Shown here in pieces: positions 7,292 to 14,861 of a stretch of DNA of 39,361 bases. The stretch lies in the NCBI GenBank assembly GCA_014379205.1, contig JACMME010000030.1, positions 1 to 39,361 of the forward strand, given 5' to 3'. A program made the position numbers and the translations under genes. A model generated the notes under the pieces. It worked only from the letters and a program-made list of their open reading frames with translations, had not been told where the DNA came from and searched no databases. This DNA comes from Gemmatimonadaceae bacterium. Lineage in GTDB: Bacteria; Gemmatimonadota; Gemmatimonadetes; Gemmatimonadales; Gemmatimonadaceae. The stretch's first letter is position 1; each line of letters opens with the position of its first letter.

Positions 7292-8913
7292 TCTGTTTTC
7301 GGCAGTCCGCGTCGTCTTGCCAACACCAGACCGATAAGAGTTCCCAGGACCGACGCTGTCCCGAGCCAGTCACCAGCCAGCACGTACGGAGTTTGCGCGT
7401 CCGTCGTCTGAGCTACCCAGGTCCGCGCTTCTCGAGTAAACAGTGGTGTAGCGCCATGCACGCGGCCAAGCGGGTCGACGTACTCTGAAATCCCCGTATT
7501 GGCCGACCGTACGATGCCTACGCGGTTTTCGATTGCGCGAAGCACGAGATGCGACTCGTGCTGATAGGGCGCAATCGATTTGCCGAACCAGGCGTCATTG
7601 GTAATGTTGACGAGCAAGTCAGCGCCTGCCTTCCGGTATTCGCGGGACAGTTGCGGGTAGATGGACTCATAGCAGATGAGGACGCCAAACTTGCCGAAAG
7701 GGAGACTATACGGCGGTTGATCCACTCCGCGGCCGTAACCGCCGAAGTACTTGAGCGACTTGAACCACTCGGGATTCACGAATGGTACGCGCTCTACGAT
7801 CGGAACCAGAAACTCCTTGTGGTATGCAGGCTGTCCGTCGACAGACCCGGATGAATCTGCCAGCATTGCCGCATTGAAGTAGCTGTAGTCTTCGCGCGTG
7901 CGATAGATGATGTCCAGAACGCCGAACAGAATGGGCGTGCGGTCAATCGCGCTGAGCGCGTTGAGTGTATCCCGCCACTCCGGATGCTCGCTGAGAAATC
8001 CCGGAAGAGCGACCTCGGGCCACACGATGAGCTGGGCATCGCTCTCCGTCATTAATGCACGCGTCTGCTGCGAGAGAATTCCGACTATGCGATCCCGGTT
8101 GTCCTCCTGCCACTTCTCCTCCTGCGGTATGTTGGGCTGAACCACAGCTATCGGCGCGATGTCGCGCAGCGTGATCGCACTCATGCGCCACATACCATAA
8201 AGAGCGACGAAGGCGACCATACCGGCGATTGCGGCACCACGAATCAAGACCGAACGCCGCTCGGCCCTCATTAACCATGCATCAGCCAGTAGACCATTTG
8301 TGGCAGCGATCCAGAAGCTTACGCCGCGCACGCCGCTGACCTCCGCTATCTGCGCGAGCAAAGGGATGCGCGCCATTGAGAGTCCCAGCGGTAGCCACGG
8401 AAACGAAAGGTCCGAGAGGTAGTTGAGCGTGAGCTCCAGCGAGACCCATGCGGCGGGCAGGAGAATGGCCATGGGCCATCGTGTACTGCGTCGTAACGTG
8501 AACAGAGCCGCGGCAAAGAGCGCGACGAACGGCGCAAGCCAGATGAGCGACGCAACGTAACCGAGTATGGCCAGCTTCGTGTACAGGGAAAGCGCGATCG
8601 CAATCCAGTAAAGATTGCATGCATAGCCTAGCAAGCCGAACCAGAATCCCATTCCAGCCGCTGCGCGAGGTGAGCCGCCGCTGTCAACAAGTCTTGCGAT
8701 GGCTACGGCCAGCGGGGTGAGACAGAAAAACGCCGGGATTACGAATGGAAATGGCGGGAAGGCGATAGCGAACAGCGCGGCGGAGACTAAAGCAGGGATG
8801 AGGAATCGGGCATCAGGAACCAGGGATCTGAGGGAAAACCCCCGCGTGCGCCCGGCTGCCTCGTTGAGAGTCGCTGGTGCCTTTTTCCTGGTTCCCGGTC
8901 CCGGCTTACTCAC
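7288..8913 (-). CDS. lnt: apolipoprotein N-acyltransferase
   Basis: An inner-membrane enzyme of 541 aa that adds the third acyl chain to lipoproteins. The N-terminal half is hydrophobic with about six membrane segments (from residue 37 on); the C-terminal half is a nitrilase-like domain. The catalytic triad is Glu300 in IVWPEVALPG, Lys366 in YHKEFLVP and Cys414 in LICYESIYP. I chose GTG 8913, which overlaps the preceding stop as GTGA and gives near-usual length; the open frame runs much further upstream. Residues 28-41, before and into the first membrane segment, are encoded by heptamer repeats, so the extreme N-terminus may be a repeat-derived extension. Upstream genes include lipoprotein-like proteins that could be substrates. 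Confidence 0.95.
   Translation of the reverse strand: MSKPGPGTRKKAPATLNEAAGRTRGFSLRSLVPDARFLIPALVSAALFAIAFPPFPFVIPAFFCLTPLAVAIARLVDSGGSPRAAAGMGFWFGLLGYACNLYWIAIALSLYTKLAILGYVASLIWLAPFVALFAAALFTLRRSTRWPMAILLPAAWVSLELTLNYLSDLSFPWLPLGLSMARIPLLAQIAEVSGVRGVSFWIAATNGLLADAWLMRAERRSVLIRGAAIAGMVAFVALYGMWRMSAITLRDIAPIAVVQPNIPQEEKWQEDNRDRIVGILSQQTRALMTESDAQLIVWPEVALPGFLSEHPEWRDTLNALSAIDRTPILFGVLDIIYRTREDYSYFNAAMLADSSGSVDGQPAYHKEFLVPIVERVPFVNPEWFKSLKYFGGYGRGVDQPPYSLPFGKFGVLICYESIYPQLSREYRKAGADLLVNITNDAWFGKSIAPYQHESHLVLRAIENRVGIVRSANTGISEYVDPLGRVHGATPLFTREARTWVAQTTDAQTPYVLAGDWLGTASVLGTLIGLVLARRRGLPKTE
8791..8832 (+). repeat. second-family heptamer array inside lnt coding region
   Basis: Six consecutive 7-bp units on the plus strand: AGCAGGG, ATGAGGA, ATCGGGC, ATCAGGA, ACCAGGG, ATCTGAG. 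They match the array upstream of rimO (13280-13314). Shorter related units (GGGACCG, GGAACCA) occur at 8884-8905, also inside the start of lnt. Translated on the minus strand the array gives LRSLVPDARFLIPA. Confidence 0.7.
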
Positions 8914-9914
8914 AACCGAACTTCTTTCCCCTCCTCCGCCGACCGGTAGATCGCCTCCATGATCCGGTGAACAATCACCTGGTCGATGGGAGGCTCGTAA
9001 CTCGCCTCGTCGCGGAGCACTGCTAGAAAGTGCGCCAGCTCGGCGCGGTAGGATTGCGTGAATGCGCTTTCGCGGGCGGCGGCGCCTGTCGGCGACACAT
9101 CCATTGGCTTGGCATTCAACTCTTTCACGACACGCAGCGGCCCGAGTTGCGCACCGCCGCGAGACGCAAGCACCTCGAACCACCAGCGATCAGCCATCCC
9201 GACGTAGGCCCATGAGACGTCGAATGCGAAAATGATGCCTTGCGCGCATTCGAGGTTGACCAGCATTGAATCCTCGACGGCGCTGGCTCCCTTGCCCCGC
9301 TGCATGTGAGCGGTCACGCGAATGGGCTCGGGGAAATCGGCGAGCCAGAGCGCCAGGTCCAGGAGCGGAAACCCATGCTCCAGGAATGCGCCCCCACCGG
9401 CTTCGGCTCGCCGAAAACGCCAGCCTTCCTGCACGCGCCGTGGCTGGTACGCGCCGGCGCGCACTCCCATGAGATGACCCAGCTCGCCCCCTCGCAAAAA
9501 TCCGCTCAGCGCCTGTACGTCCGAGCGAAACCGATGGTTGTTAGCCACGGCGACTTTTCGTTCCGCGCGCTGAGATGCCGCGAGTATTCGCTCCACACCG
9601 CTTGTCGTAAGCGACAGCGGTCGCTCGCACAGGACATGCACGCCAGCGGCCAGTGCGCTCAGCACGTGCGGCTCGTGCAGATGGTTTGGCGTCCCAACGA
9701 TAACGGCGTCTACTTCATCGAGCTCGAGAAGGTCCTGCATGTCAGTGAAGACATCTGGAACCTCGAACCGGTCGGCGAGTGAGCGGGCCTTGAGTGCATC
9801 GTTATCGCACAGTGCAACCACCTGCGCTCCCCGCATCCTGGAAAGAACCGGAAGGTGCGCAACCTGCGTTATGGCGCCTACGCCCACAACTCCAAATCGA
9901 ACAGCTGGCTTCAC
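8910..9914 (-). CDS. Gfo/Idh/MocA-family oxidoreductase
   Basis: A 334-aa protein with an N-terminal Rossmann domain (GVVGVGAITQ at 8-17, acidic residue in CDND near 37) and a C-terminal alpha/beta domain, as in NAD(P)-dependent sugar and inositol dehydrogenases. Start GTG 9914 overlaps the upstream stop as GTGA; a much longer open frame upstream is antisense-like in composition and was rejected. Odd: the usual EKP motif with its catalytic lysine is CERP here, and the usual D-x-G-x-H segment reads EHGFPLLD. Classical dehydrogenase chemistry may therefore be changed or lost. The substrate is unknown; it sits between an exported protein and lnt. Confidence 0.9.
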   Translation of the reverse strand: MKPAVRFGVVGVGAITQVAHLPVLSRMRGAQVVALCDNDALKARSLADRFEVPDVFTDMQDLLELDEVDAVIVGTPNHLHEPHVLSALAAGVHVLCERPLSLTTSGVERILAASQRAERKVAVANNHRFRSDVQALSGFLRGGELGHLMGVRAGAYQPRRVQEGWRFRRAEAGGGAFLEHGFPLLDLALWLADFPEPIRVTAHMQRGKGASAVEDSMLVNLECAQGIIFAFDVSWAYVGMADRWWFEVLASRGGAQLGPLRVVKELNAKPMDVSPTGAAARESAFTQSYRAELAHFLAVLRDEASYEPPIDQVIVHRIMEAIYRSAEEGKEVRL

Positions 9915-10600
9915 GGCGAACGCAGCGGCTGGCGAACGTTGAAGTGGTAGCTTCCCCCAGCACGAAATGTCAGAAAGCGCGTGTTGCTGAGAAGGGTGTA
10001 GCGACCTTGCACTCCCAGCGTCAGCGCACGAATGGGGGCGATGTCCAGCCCGGCGACTCCCGCGATCCCCGCGGCAATGTTGTCCAGCGCGCTCTCCACA
10101 AACGTGTCCGCGATGAACGGAGATTCCGCATTGATGACGTGCGCGCCGAAGGCGCCACCCAAATACGGCCGGAGCAGCGAGACTGGACGCGGAGCCCATC
10201 GCAGGTCGGTCTCGAGCGAGATGTCGGACACATTTATGCGCCCAATGCGGAGAGTATCGTCACCCGCCGGATCCGTCATCGTGTCCAGTAGCCGCTGCTC
10301 GAACTTTTCCACCACTTCGCGCTCGAACTCTGATCCCCAGTATGAAACCGTGAACACCACGCGCCAGTGACGCGTAATTTCGCCGTAGTCTGCCTGCACA
10401 GCATATGCTTGTGTCGAAACCACTCGCGACGGGTACACTTGACCTGACATCGCTCCGACCGCGGTGAGCCGCAGCTGGTCGAGGTTCAACCGCTCGAACA
10501 GCGTTCCCCTGCCTTGTGCGAGCGCTGCTTCTCCCGCGCTAAGTGCGAGAACAAGACAGATCCAGCAACATCGAACGAGCCCATTAGTACACCGTCGCAA
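9911..10600 (-). CDS. exported protein of unknown function, beta-barrel-like
   Basis: About 229 aa. The N-terminus has basic residues, a hydrophobic stretch (CCWICLVLALSAG) and a possible cleavage site after ALA, consistent with a signal peptide. The rest alternates polar and hydrophobic residues, with aromatic or Gly/Ala-rich strands such as YLGGAFGAHV and the ending FRAGGSYHFNV. This resembles small outer-membrane barrel proteins, though no family was recognised. The start is uncertain: TTG 10600 keeps the signal peptide and overlaps the spoIID-like gene by 17 bp. The frame is open further upstream, to a start at 10702. It probably acts at the outer membrane. Confidence 0.7.
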   Translation of the reverse strand: MRRCTNGLVRCCWICLVLALSAGEAALAQGRGTLFERLNLDQLRLTAVGAMSGQVYPSRVVSTQAYAVQADYGEITRHWRVVFTVSYWGSEFEREVVEKFEQRLLDTMTDPAGDDTLRIGRINVSDISLETDLRWAPRPVSLLRPYLGGAFGAHVINAESPFIADTFVESALDNIAAGIAGVAGLDIAPIRALTLGVQGRYTLLSNTRFLTFRAGGSYHFNVRQPLRSP

Positions 10601-11894
10601 CGGCTGTTCCCGGGTAATAGGTTCCGAGGATCGTACGAAAATCCTGCCCCGCGCGCGCTCGGCCAATTGCACCCCACTGGCACATTCCGATCCCGTGCCC
10701 ATTGCCAGCTCCGCGTAACGTCAGCCGCGAAACGGCGCCGGCTGCGTCGTGTTCGGCGTGGACGGTAAAATACGTGCTATTCAGAATCTCGCCACCCGGA
10801 GTGCGGAAGACGAAACGAATGTCATTCCCTCGCAAGGCATACCGTTGTCCGTCAGCAAGCACGCCGAGTGATCGAACGCGTCCGGAAGGCGTATTGCCAT
10901 CGACCGTAACGTTGCGCGTGATGCCCACACCGCGGGCCGGGATGGACGTGTAGGCACCGAGATATTTTCCCAGAGTCGCCGAGAGACTATGGGCATCGAA
11001 TGTCCGCGTCCAGTTGAAGCGAGGTGACACATCACAGTAATACCGTTCCGTTCCCGGAATTCGATCGCTAACGGGACGGAGAAATGGCTCGTCCGGTGAC
11101 CTCCAGACTTCCGAGGCAGCCGCTGTGCTTCCGCCACAAGTCGAGTGATACGGAGCGCTGACAACCCGTCCGCGAAAAGTGAGTACCAGCCCCCTCGTCG
11201 CCAGAACCGCTTCGTCGGCGAGCGGCGTCTCGGCGTCTGCTCCGCCATAGACCTGATCGAATACGGTGGCAAGAAGATCATACGCACGAACGCGTTCGGC
11301 GCCGAGCCGGGTGTGCGTATAGCTGCGCGCGGCAACCGCCTGCGCCGCTATGGCCGCGTGCTCTCCGGCCACTCTGCGCGTCCCGATCTCGAGTGGTACC
11401 ACGCCGCGAAGGTAGCTCTCGACATCAAGGCGGTTCACGACAAGCATGCCGGTGTCGGTCGGGACGATTGCGATCTCACCGCGATACCGCCTCTCGTTCA
11501 CGATGATCAATGAGCGCGAATCCATTGGCCGCGCAGTGATGGGCCCGGGCCGCGCGGCCGTTGGCATCGCGTCCGCGCGGTTCGCGCGCAGCAGACGCTG
11601 GCCAGCCGGCTCCACAATCCACGCGTCGACACCGCTCGCTTGCACAACTGTATTCAGTCCGCCGTTATCGGAGATAATCCACGCACCAGTCGCCGATAGA
11701 GTGACCCGTCGAGCGTTGGTTTGCAGCGCGACACGAACTTCCCGGAGTTGACCTCGTTCGAGGGAGCCAGCATTTGTTGTGGCAGTGGTGGGACGGGCGA
11801 CGCAGCTTGCAACTACCAACACTGGAAGAAATGTTGTGATACCCAGCCACAAGGTGCATGCTCTCGCGCATGCCTCTTTTTCGGAACCGCTCAC
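10584..11894 (-). CDS. SpoIID/LytB-domain protein, probable lipoprotein
   Basis: A 436-aa exported protein with a SpoIID domain. In Bacillus SpoIID is a lytic transglycosylase acting on denuded peptidoglycan; homologues in non-sporulating diderms are presumed cell-wall enzymes. Seen: YRGEIAIVP, VESYLRGVVPLEIG with its conserved Glu, AAIAAQAVAARSYT, APYHSTCGGSTAAASEVW and the C-terminal GAGNGHGIGMCQWGA, all standard SpoIID blocks. A hydrophobic segment ending VASC (Cys31) looks like a lipobox. Start GTG 11894 overlaps the rimO stop as GTGA. The organism shows no sign of sporulation, so a role in wall remodelling is inferred. Lnt, encoded downstream, could mature it. Confidence 0.9.
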   Translation of the reverse strand: MSGSEKEACARACTLWLGITTFLPVLVVASCVARPTTATTNAGSLERGQLREVRVALQTNARRVTLSATGAWIISDNGGLNTVVQASGVDAWIVEPAGQRLLRANRADAMPTAARPGPITARPMDSRSLIIVNERRYRGEIAIVPTDTGMLVVNRLDVESYLRGVVPLEIGTRRVAGEHAAIAAQAVAARSYTHTRLGAERVRAYDLLATVFDQVYGGADAETPLADEAVLATRGLVLTFRGRVVSAPYHSTCGGSTAAASEVWRSPDEPFLRPVSDRIPGTERYYCDVSPRFNWTRTFDAHSLSATLGKYLGAYTSIPARGVGITRNVTVDGNTPSGRVRSLGVLADGQRYALRGNDIRFVFRTPGGEILNSTYFTVHAEHDAAGAVSRLTLRGAGNGHGIGMCQWGAIGRARAGQDFRTILGTYYPGTAVATVY

Positions 11895-13276
11895 CGACCG
11901 TAGCTCCCGGCTGTCGCAGTTAGCAGCGGAAGACGGCGCGACGCGCGAGGCGCCGGCGTATAGGAAGGCACGACCGACGTAACGGAAGCCTGGAAGTCGT
12001 AGTCATCGACAACTGCATCAATGCGCGCGTCGACGAAATTACCTGGCTGTGGATTGGTACCTACAAGCCAAGTGACACCATCCACGTCATCCGCCTGCCA
12101 TGGCGCGCGGGCCTGCGCGGAGCCGGCGACCGTCGCCGAACGGTCGACAAGCAGGCGCACTTCACTTCCAATACGCTCCTCATATCGCTCTGCCGTAAGT
12201 GCGCGCTGCAGGTCCGTAAGACGCTCGAGTCGTTCCCGCTTTACTTCGTCCGGAACGTCATCGGCGTACGCGTATGCGCGCGTCCCCTCCTGGGGAGAGT
12301 AGGTAAACGCACCCACGCGCTCGAAGCGCACCTCCTCGAGAAAGCTGAGCAGCTGTTCGAAATCCTCGCTCGTCTCTCCGGGAAAGCCCACGATGCACGT
12401 GGTCCGAATGGCTATTCCCGGCACGGCGTCTCGAAACCGCGCGACTTTCTCGCGAATGGTTCGCCGGCGTTCGGGACGTCGCATGCGCGTGAGAACGGTA
12501 TCAGCTGCGTGTTGCATTGGCATATCCAGATACCGCAGGATCCGCGGCTCCCGTGCGACAACTTCGAGCAGACGCGGAGTGATTCCGGCGGAATACAGGT
12601 ACAGCATTCGTATCCACGGAATAGACGTTTCAGCGACCAGCGCCTCGAGTAGCTCCGGGAGGCCGCCGCCGGACTGCCGGTCGCGGCCGTAATGCGCAAG
12701 ATCCTGAGCCACGAGATTCACCTCACGCGCACCCTGAGCCTCGAGAAGCTGTGCCTCCGCGATGATTTCACCGAGAGCGAAGGAGCGATGCCGGCCGCGC
12801 ATCAGCGGGATGGCGCAAAAGGCACAGCCATGGTCGCACCCTTCGCTCACCTTCAGATACCGCACGTGCGGAAGGTCGCCTGCATAGAATCGCTCGCCCG
12901 GGTGCGGAACGGGGACGTCCGCAAGAAGCCCGCGCTCCACGAGCTCCGGGATCAGACGGCCTACCTCGGACGCACCGATGAAGAGATCGACCTCCGGCAG
13001 TGCTTCAATGAGCTCATTCTTGTGGCGCTCCACCATACAACCGATCGCGACTACTGCCTGACAAGCGCCATCGATCTTGAGCCGTCCCGCCTCCACCAGC
13101 GCATCGATCGATTCCCTCTTGGCGGCATCGATGAAGCCGCAGGTGTTCACGACTACGACGTCAGCTTCCTCCAGAAGTGTCGTGTACTCGGCTCCGTATG
13201 CGGCGAGCTGTGACAGATAGCGCTCGCTATCGACCGTGTTCTTGTCGCAACCCAGCGTGATGAGGCCGATTTTCAT
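11891..13276 (-). CDS. rimO: ribosomal protein S12 methylthiotransferase RimO
   Basis: A radical-SAM methylthiotransferase of 461 aa that modifies an aspartate of ribosomal protein S12. Seen: N-terminal MTTase domain with cluster cysteines C10 (LGCDKN), C46 (NTCGFI) and C80 (IGCMVE); the radical-SAM motif CDHGCAFC with C147, C151 and C154; and a C-terminal TRAM-type region ending near VDARIDAVVDDYDF. The CDKN motif and length separate it from MiaB. A roughly 30-aa basic tail follows the TRAM region. Start ATG 13276 opens into a heptamer array immediately upstream. It is the first gene of the overlapping minus-strand cluster that ends with hyuB. Confidence 0.96.
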   Translation of the reverse strand: MKIGLITLGCDKNTVDSERYLSQLAAYGAEYTTLLEEADVVVVNTCGFIDAAKRESIDALVEAGRLKIDGACQAVVAIGCMVERHKNELIEALPEVDLFIGASEVGRLIPELVERGLLADVPVPHPGERFYAGDLPHVRYLKVSEGCDHGCAFCAIPLMRGRHRSFALGEIIAEAQLLEAQGAREVNLVAQDLAHYGRDRQSGGGLPELLEALVAETSIPWIRMLYLYSAGITPRLLEVVAREPRILRYLDMPMQHAADTVLTRMRRPERRRTIREKVARFRDAVPGIAIRTTCIVGFPGETSEDFEQLLSFLEEVRFERVGAFTYSPQEGTRAYAYADDVPDEVKRERLERLTDLQRALTAERYEERIGSEVRLLVDRSATVAGSAQARAPWQADDVDGVTWLVGTNPQPGNFVDARIDAVVDDYDFQASVTSVVPSYTPAPRASRRLPLLTATAGSYGR

Positions 13277-13279
13277 GAA

Positions 13280-13314
13280 ATCAGGGACCAGGGATCAGGA
13301 ACCGGGCAACACGG
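13280..13314 (+). repeat. second-family heptamer array upstream of rimO
   Basis: Five 7-bp units on the plus strand: ATCAGGG, ACCAGGG, ATCAGGA, ACCGGGC, AACACGG. It begins 4 bp from the rimO start codon, where a ribosome-binding site would lie. Same unit type as the array inside lnt at 8791-8832. Confidence 0.75.
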
Positions 13315-13360
13315 ATACGAACCAAGTTAGGCTGGCGACTGACTATGTCCAAGTTCGTTC

Positions 13361-13386
13361 GATTCCCGATTCCCGATTCCCGATTC
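13361..13386 (+). repeat. GATTCCC heptamer array
   Basis: Three copies of GATTCCC plus a partial GATTC, in the gap between yajQ and rimO. It can be read as a CCC variant of the GATTGCG unit. It lies about 85 bp upstream of the rimO start. Confidence 0.8.
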
Positions 13387-13432
13387 GGTTCTGGTGCCGA
13401 CGCCTGGCCCTGATCTGACGCTGCTTTCTGCT

Positions 13433-13933
13433 CTAACGATAATTGCCAAACTTCAGCTCCACGCCGAAATCCTTGGCCTTTAACAGCGCCATTGCGCCCT
13501 GAAGGTCGTCCTTGGAAGGTGAAGTAACGCGCACCTGATCACCCTGAATTGCGGCCTGCACCTTCTTTAGCTTTGCATCCTTGATGGCTGCCGCAACTTT
13601 TTTCGCCGTGTCGCCATCCAGCGCCATCTTGAGCGTTATCTCACGGCGCACCATATCACCGCCTATCGCCTTCACCTCTCCAAAATCGAGGTTTTTCACC
13701 GGAACGCTGCGACGAATCAGTTTTGACTGCAGTACATCCAACAGTGCGCCCATCTTGTAGTTGTCGTCAGCGAGAAGCACCAGAATGCTTTCCGCCCGGT
13801 TGAACTCGATGCTCGATTTCGAGCCCTTAAAGTCGTAACGCTGAGCGATTTCTTTCTGCGCCTGATTCACGGCATTGTCAACTTCCTGAAGGTCGACGCC
13901 GGTAGTCACGTCGAAGGAGTTCTGTTGAACCAT
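13433..13933 (-). CDS. YajQ family nucleotide-binding protein (UPF0234)
   Basis: A 166-aa cytoplasmic protein of the YajQ family. Members fold as paired ferredoxin-like domains and bind nucleotides or RNA; some bind cyclic di-GMP. Family blocks seen: SFDVTTGVDLQEVDNAVNQA, QRYDFKGSKSSIEF, DDNYKMGALLDVLQSKLIRR and the ending DFGVELKFGNYR. I chose ATG 13933 because homologues begin just before NSFDV; the open frame continues upstream for about 60 codons without family character. No clear Shine-Dalgarno. Its function in this organism cannot be inferred from neighbours. Confidence 0.95.
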   Translation of the reverse strand: MVQQNSFDVTTGVDLQEVDNAVNQAQKEIAQRYDFKGSKSSIEFNRAESILVLLADDNYKMGALLDVLQSKLIRRSVPVKNLDFGEVKAIGGDMVRREITLKMALDGDTAKKVAAAIKDAKLKKVQAAIQGDQVRVTSPSKDDLQGAMALLKAKDFGVELKFGNYR

Positions 13934-14399
13934 GGTCAAATATTGGGGTAGGTGAGTGGGTGGTGTTGAGGCGACTCGACTTTGGAAACTGCTGGTGTGC
14001 GTTAACGGGAAAACCCGCCTCGCAGCTGTCGAGCTTGGCAGACAATGAGGCTGACAGGCGAAACGCTGGTGCGGCTCCCTCCCGGGGGCGATTGGAGCTA
14101 GCAGGCGCAACGGATATCAAGAACGTGCAGCATGCATGATGCGGCAACCAGCAAAAGGCAGACACCCGGCATTAGGCCGCTAGTTCCCTTGCTGTTCCCT
14201 GAATCGTCTAGAGTGAATGGACGGTGTTGCTCCCACAAGTTCTTGTGCACGAAAGGGCGTCGCCTGACAAGGACCTTATGGAAGAGCGCGGGGCGGGAGA
14301 TGAACAGGAAGAAGTGATGTGGCTGACGCAATGACCTCGAAAACAATCATAACAAGCATGCGCCCAGTTCCGGCGTCATGTACATCGGAGCATACGCGA
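13934..14399. other. gene-poor gap between yajQ and a small plus-strand gene
   Basis: About 466 bp in which I can support no gene. A minus-strand frame at 14098-14346 ends in a hydrophobic stretch (VCLLLVAASCMLHVL) but has no clear start or family. No tRNA, heptamer array or strong terminator was seen. It probably holds the promoters for yajQ and for the small gene at 14400. Confidence 0.5.
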
Positions 14400-14681
14400 A
14401 TGAGCGGGTTTCGATTCTTTGAAGAATACACGGATTCGGCTCGCGCGGAGAGCACCGGCAACGTTATAGCTGTGCAGCTCGGGTTGGGCTCCTTTGTGCA
14501 GCCAGGACGCATCTGCTTTCAGGCAGTTTGTGCGCCCGCTGACGCCCGCATTCCCAACAGCGTCGTCACCACGACCTACTTCAACGTGGAGTACCTGGGC
14601 AAGAATTGCAGGCGTGTCTCCGAGGCGCGCGCCAGATTCATTCATCCCCGGTTATTCGAGTATCTGGACCTGCTGTCGTAA
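14400..14681 (+). CDS. small protein of unknown function (93 aa)
   Basis: I do not recognise this family with confidence. ATG 14400 follows a GGAG with 9-nt spacing. The protein begins MSGFRFFEEYTDSARAESTG and ends in RVSEARARFIHPRLFEYLDLLS; it is not hydrophobic and has no signal peptide. Balanced composition, a good ribosome-binding site and an alternating strand/helix look favour a real gene over a chance frame. The frame is open upstream to an ATG at 14319, but that stretch looks non-coding. It converges with the sigma-factor gene, and the 3' gap between them carries an inverted pair of heptamer arrays. Confidence 0.6.
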   Translation: MSGFRFFEEYTDSARAESTGNVIAVQLGLGSFVQPGRICFQAVCAPADARIPNSVVTTTYFNVEYLGKNCRRVSEARARFIHPRLFEYLDLLS

Positions 14682-14715
14682 TTCGCAATTGCGGATGCGG
14701 ATTGCCGATTGCGGA
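14682..14715 (+). repeat. heptanucleotide array f, 3' of small gene
   Basis: Degenerate units around GATTGCG (with GCAATTGCGG, GATGCGG and GATTGCC variants), starting immediately after the stop codon of the small plus-strand gene. Opposite in orientation to the array at 14831-14856. Confidence 0.7.
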
Positions 14716-14830
14716 ACAGCTACGAAAAACTGCCAGGAAGTAAACTAAGCGTCACCTCGCCAGCTTGACGTTTAAGAAATGCCCGAACCGGCGCACCTCG
14801 CGCTTCCCGGGGTTGAGCTCGTTCCTTGGT

Positions 14831-14856
14831 AATCCGCAGTCCGCAATCCGCAATCC
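14831..14856 (-). repeat. heptanucleotide array g, 3' of the sigma gene
   Basis: Units CAGTCCG, CAATCCG and CAATCC on the plus strand, 5 bp beyond the sigma-factor stop codon in its direction of transcription. With array f it makes an imperfect inverted pair across about 115 bp. Confidence 0.75.
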
Positions 14857-14861
14857 TCTTC

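Noticed and set aside
8914-9183. 90-codon N-terminal extension of Lnt
   Set aside because: It overlaps the end of the Gfo/Idh gene in another frame and is Arg/Gly/Ala-rich shadow sequence; the GTGA start gives near-family length.
10584-11894. SpoIID as a sign of endospore formation
   Set aside because: SpoIID-domain proteins occur widely in non-sporulating diderms, and no other sporulation gene is present.
14098-14346. Minus-strand frame ending in a hydrophobic stretch, possible small lipoprotein
   Set aside because: No ribosome-binding site, no family, and the lipobox-like Cys is near the C-terminus rather than after an N-terminal signal.
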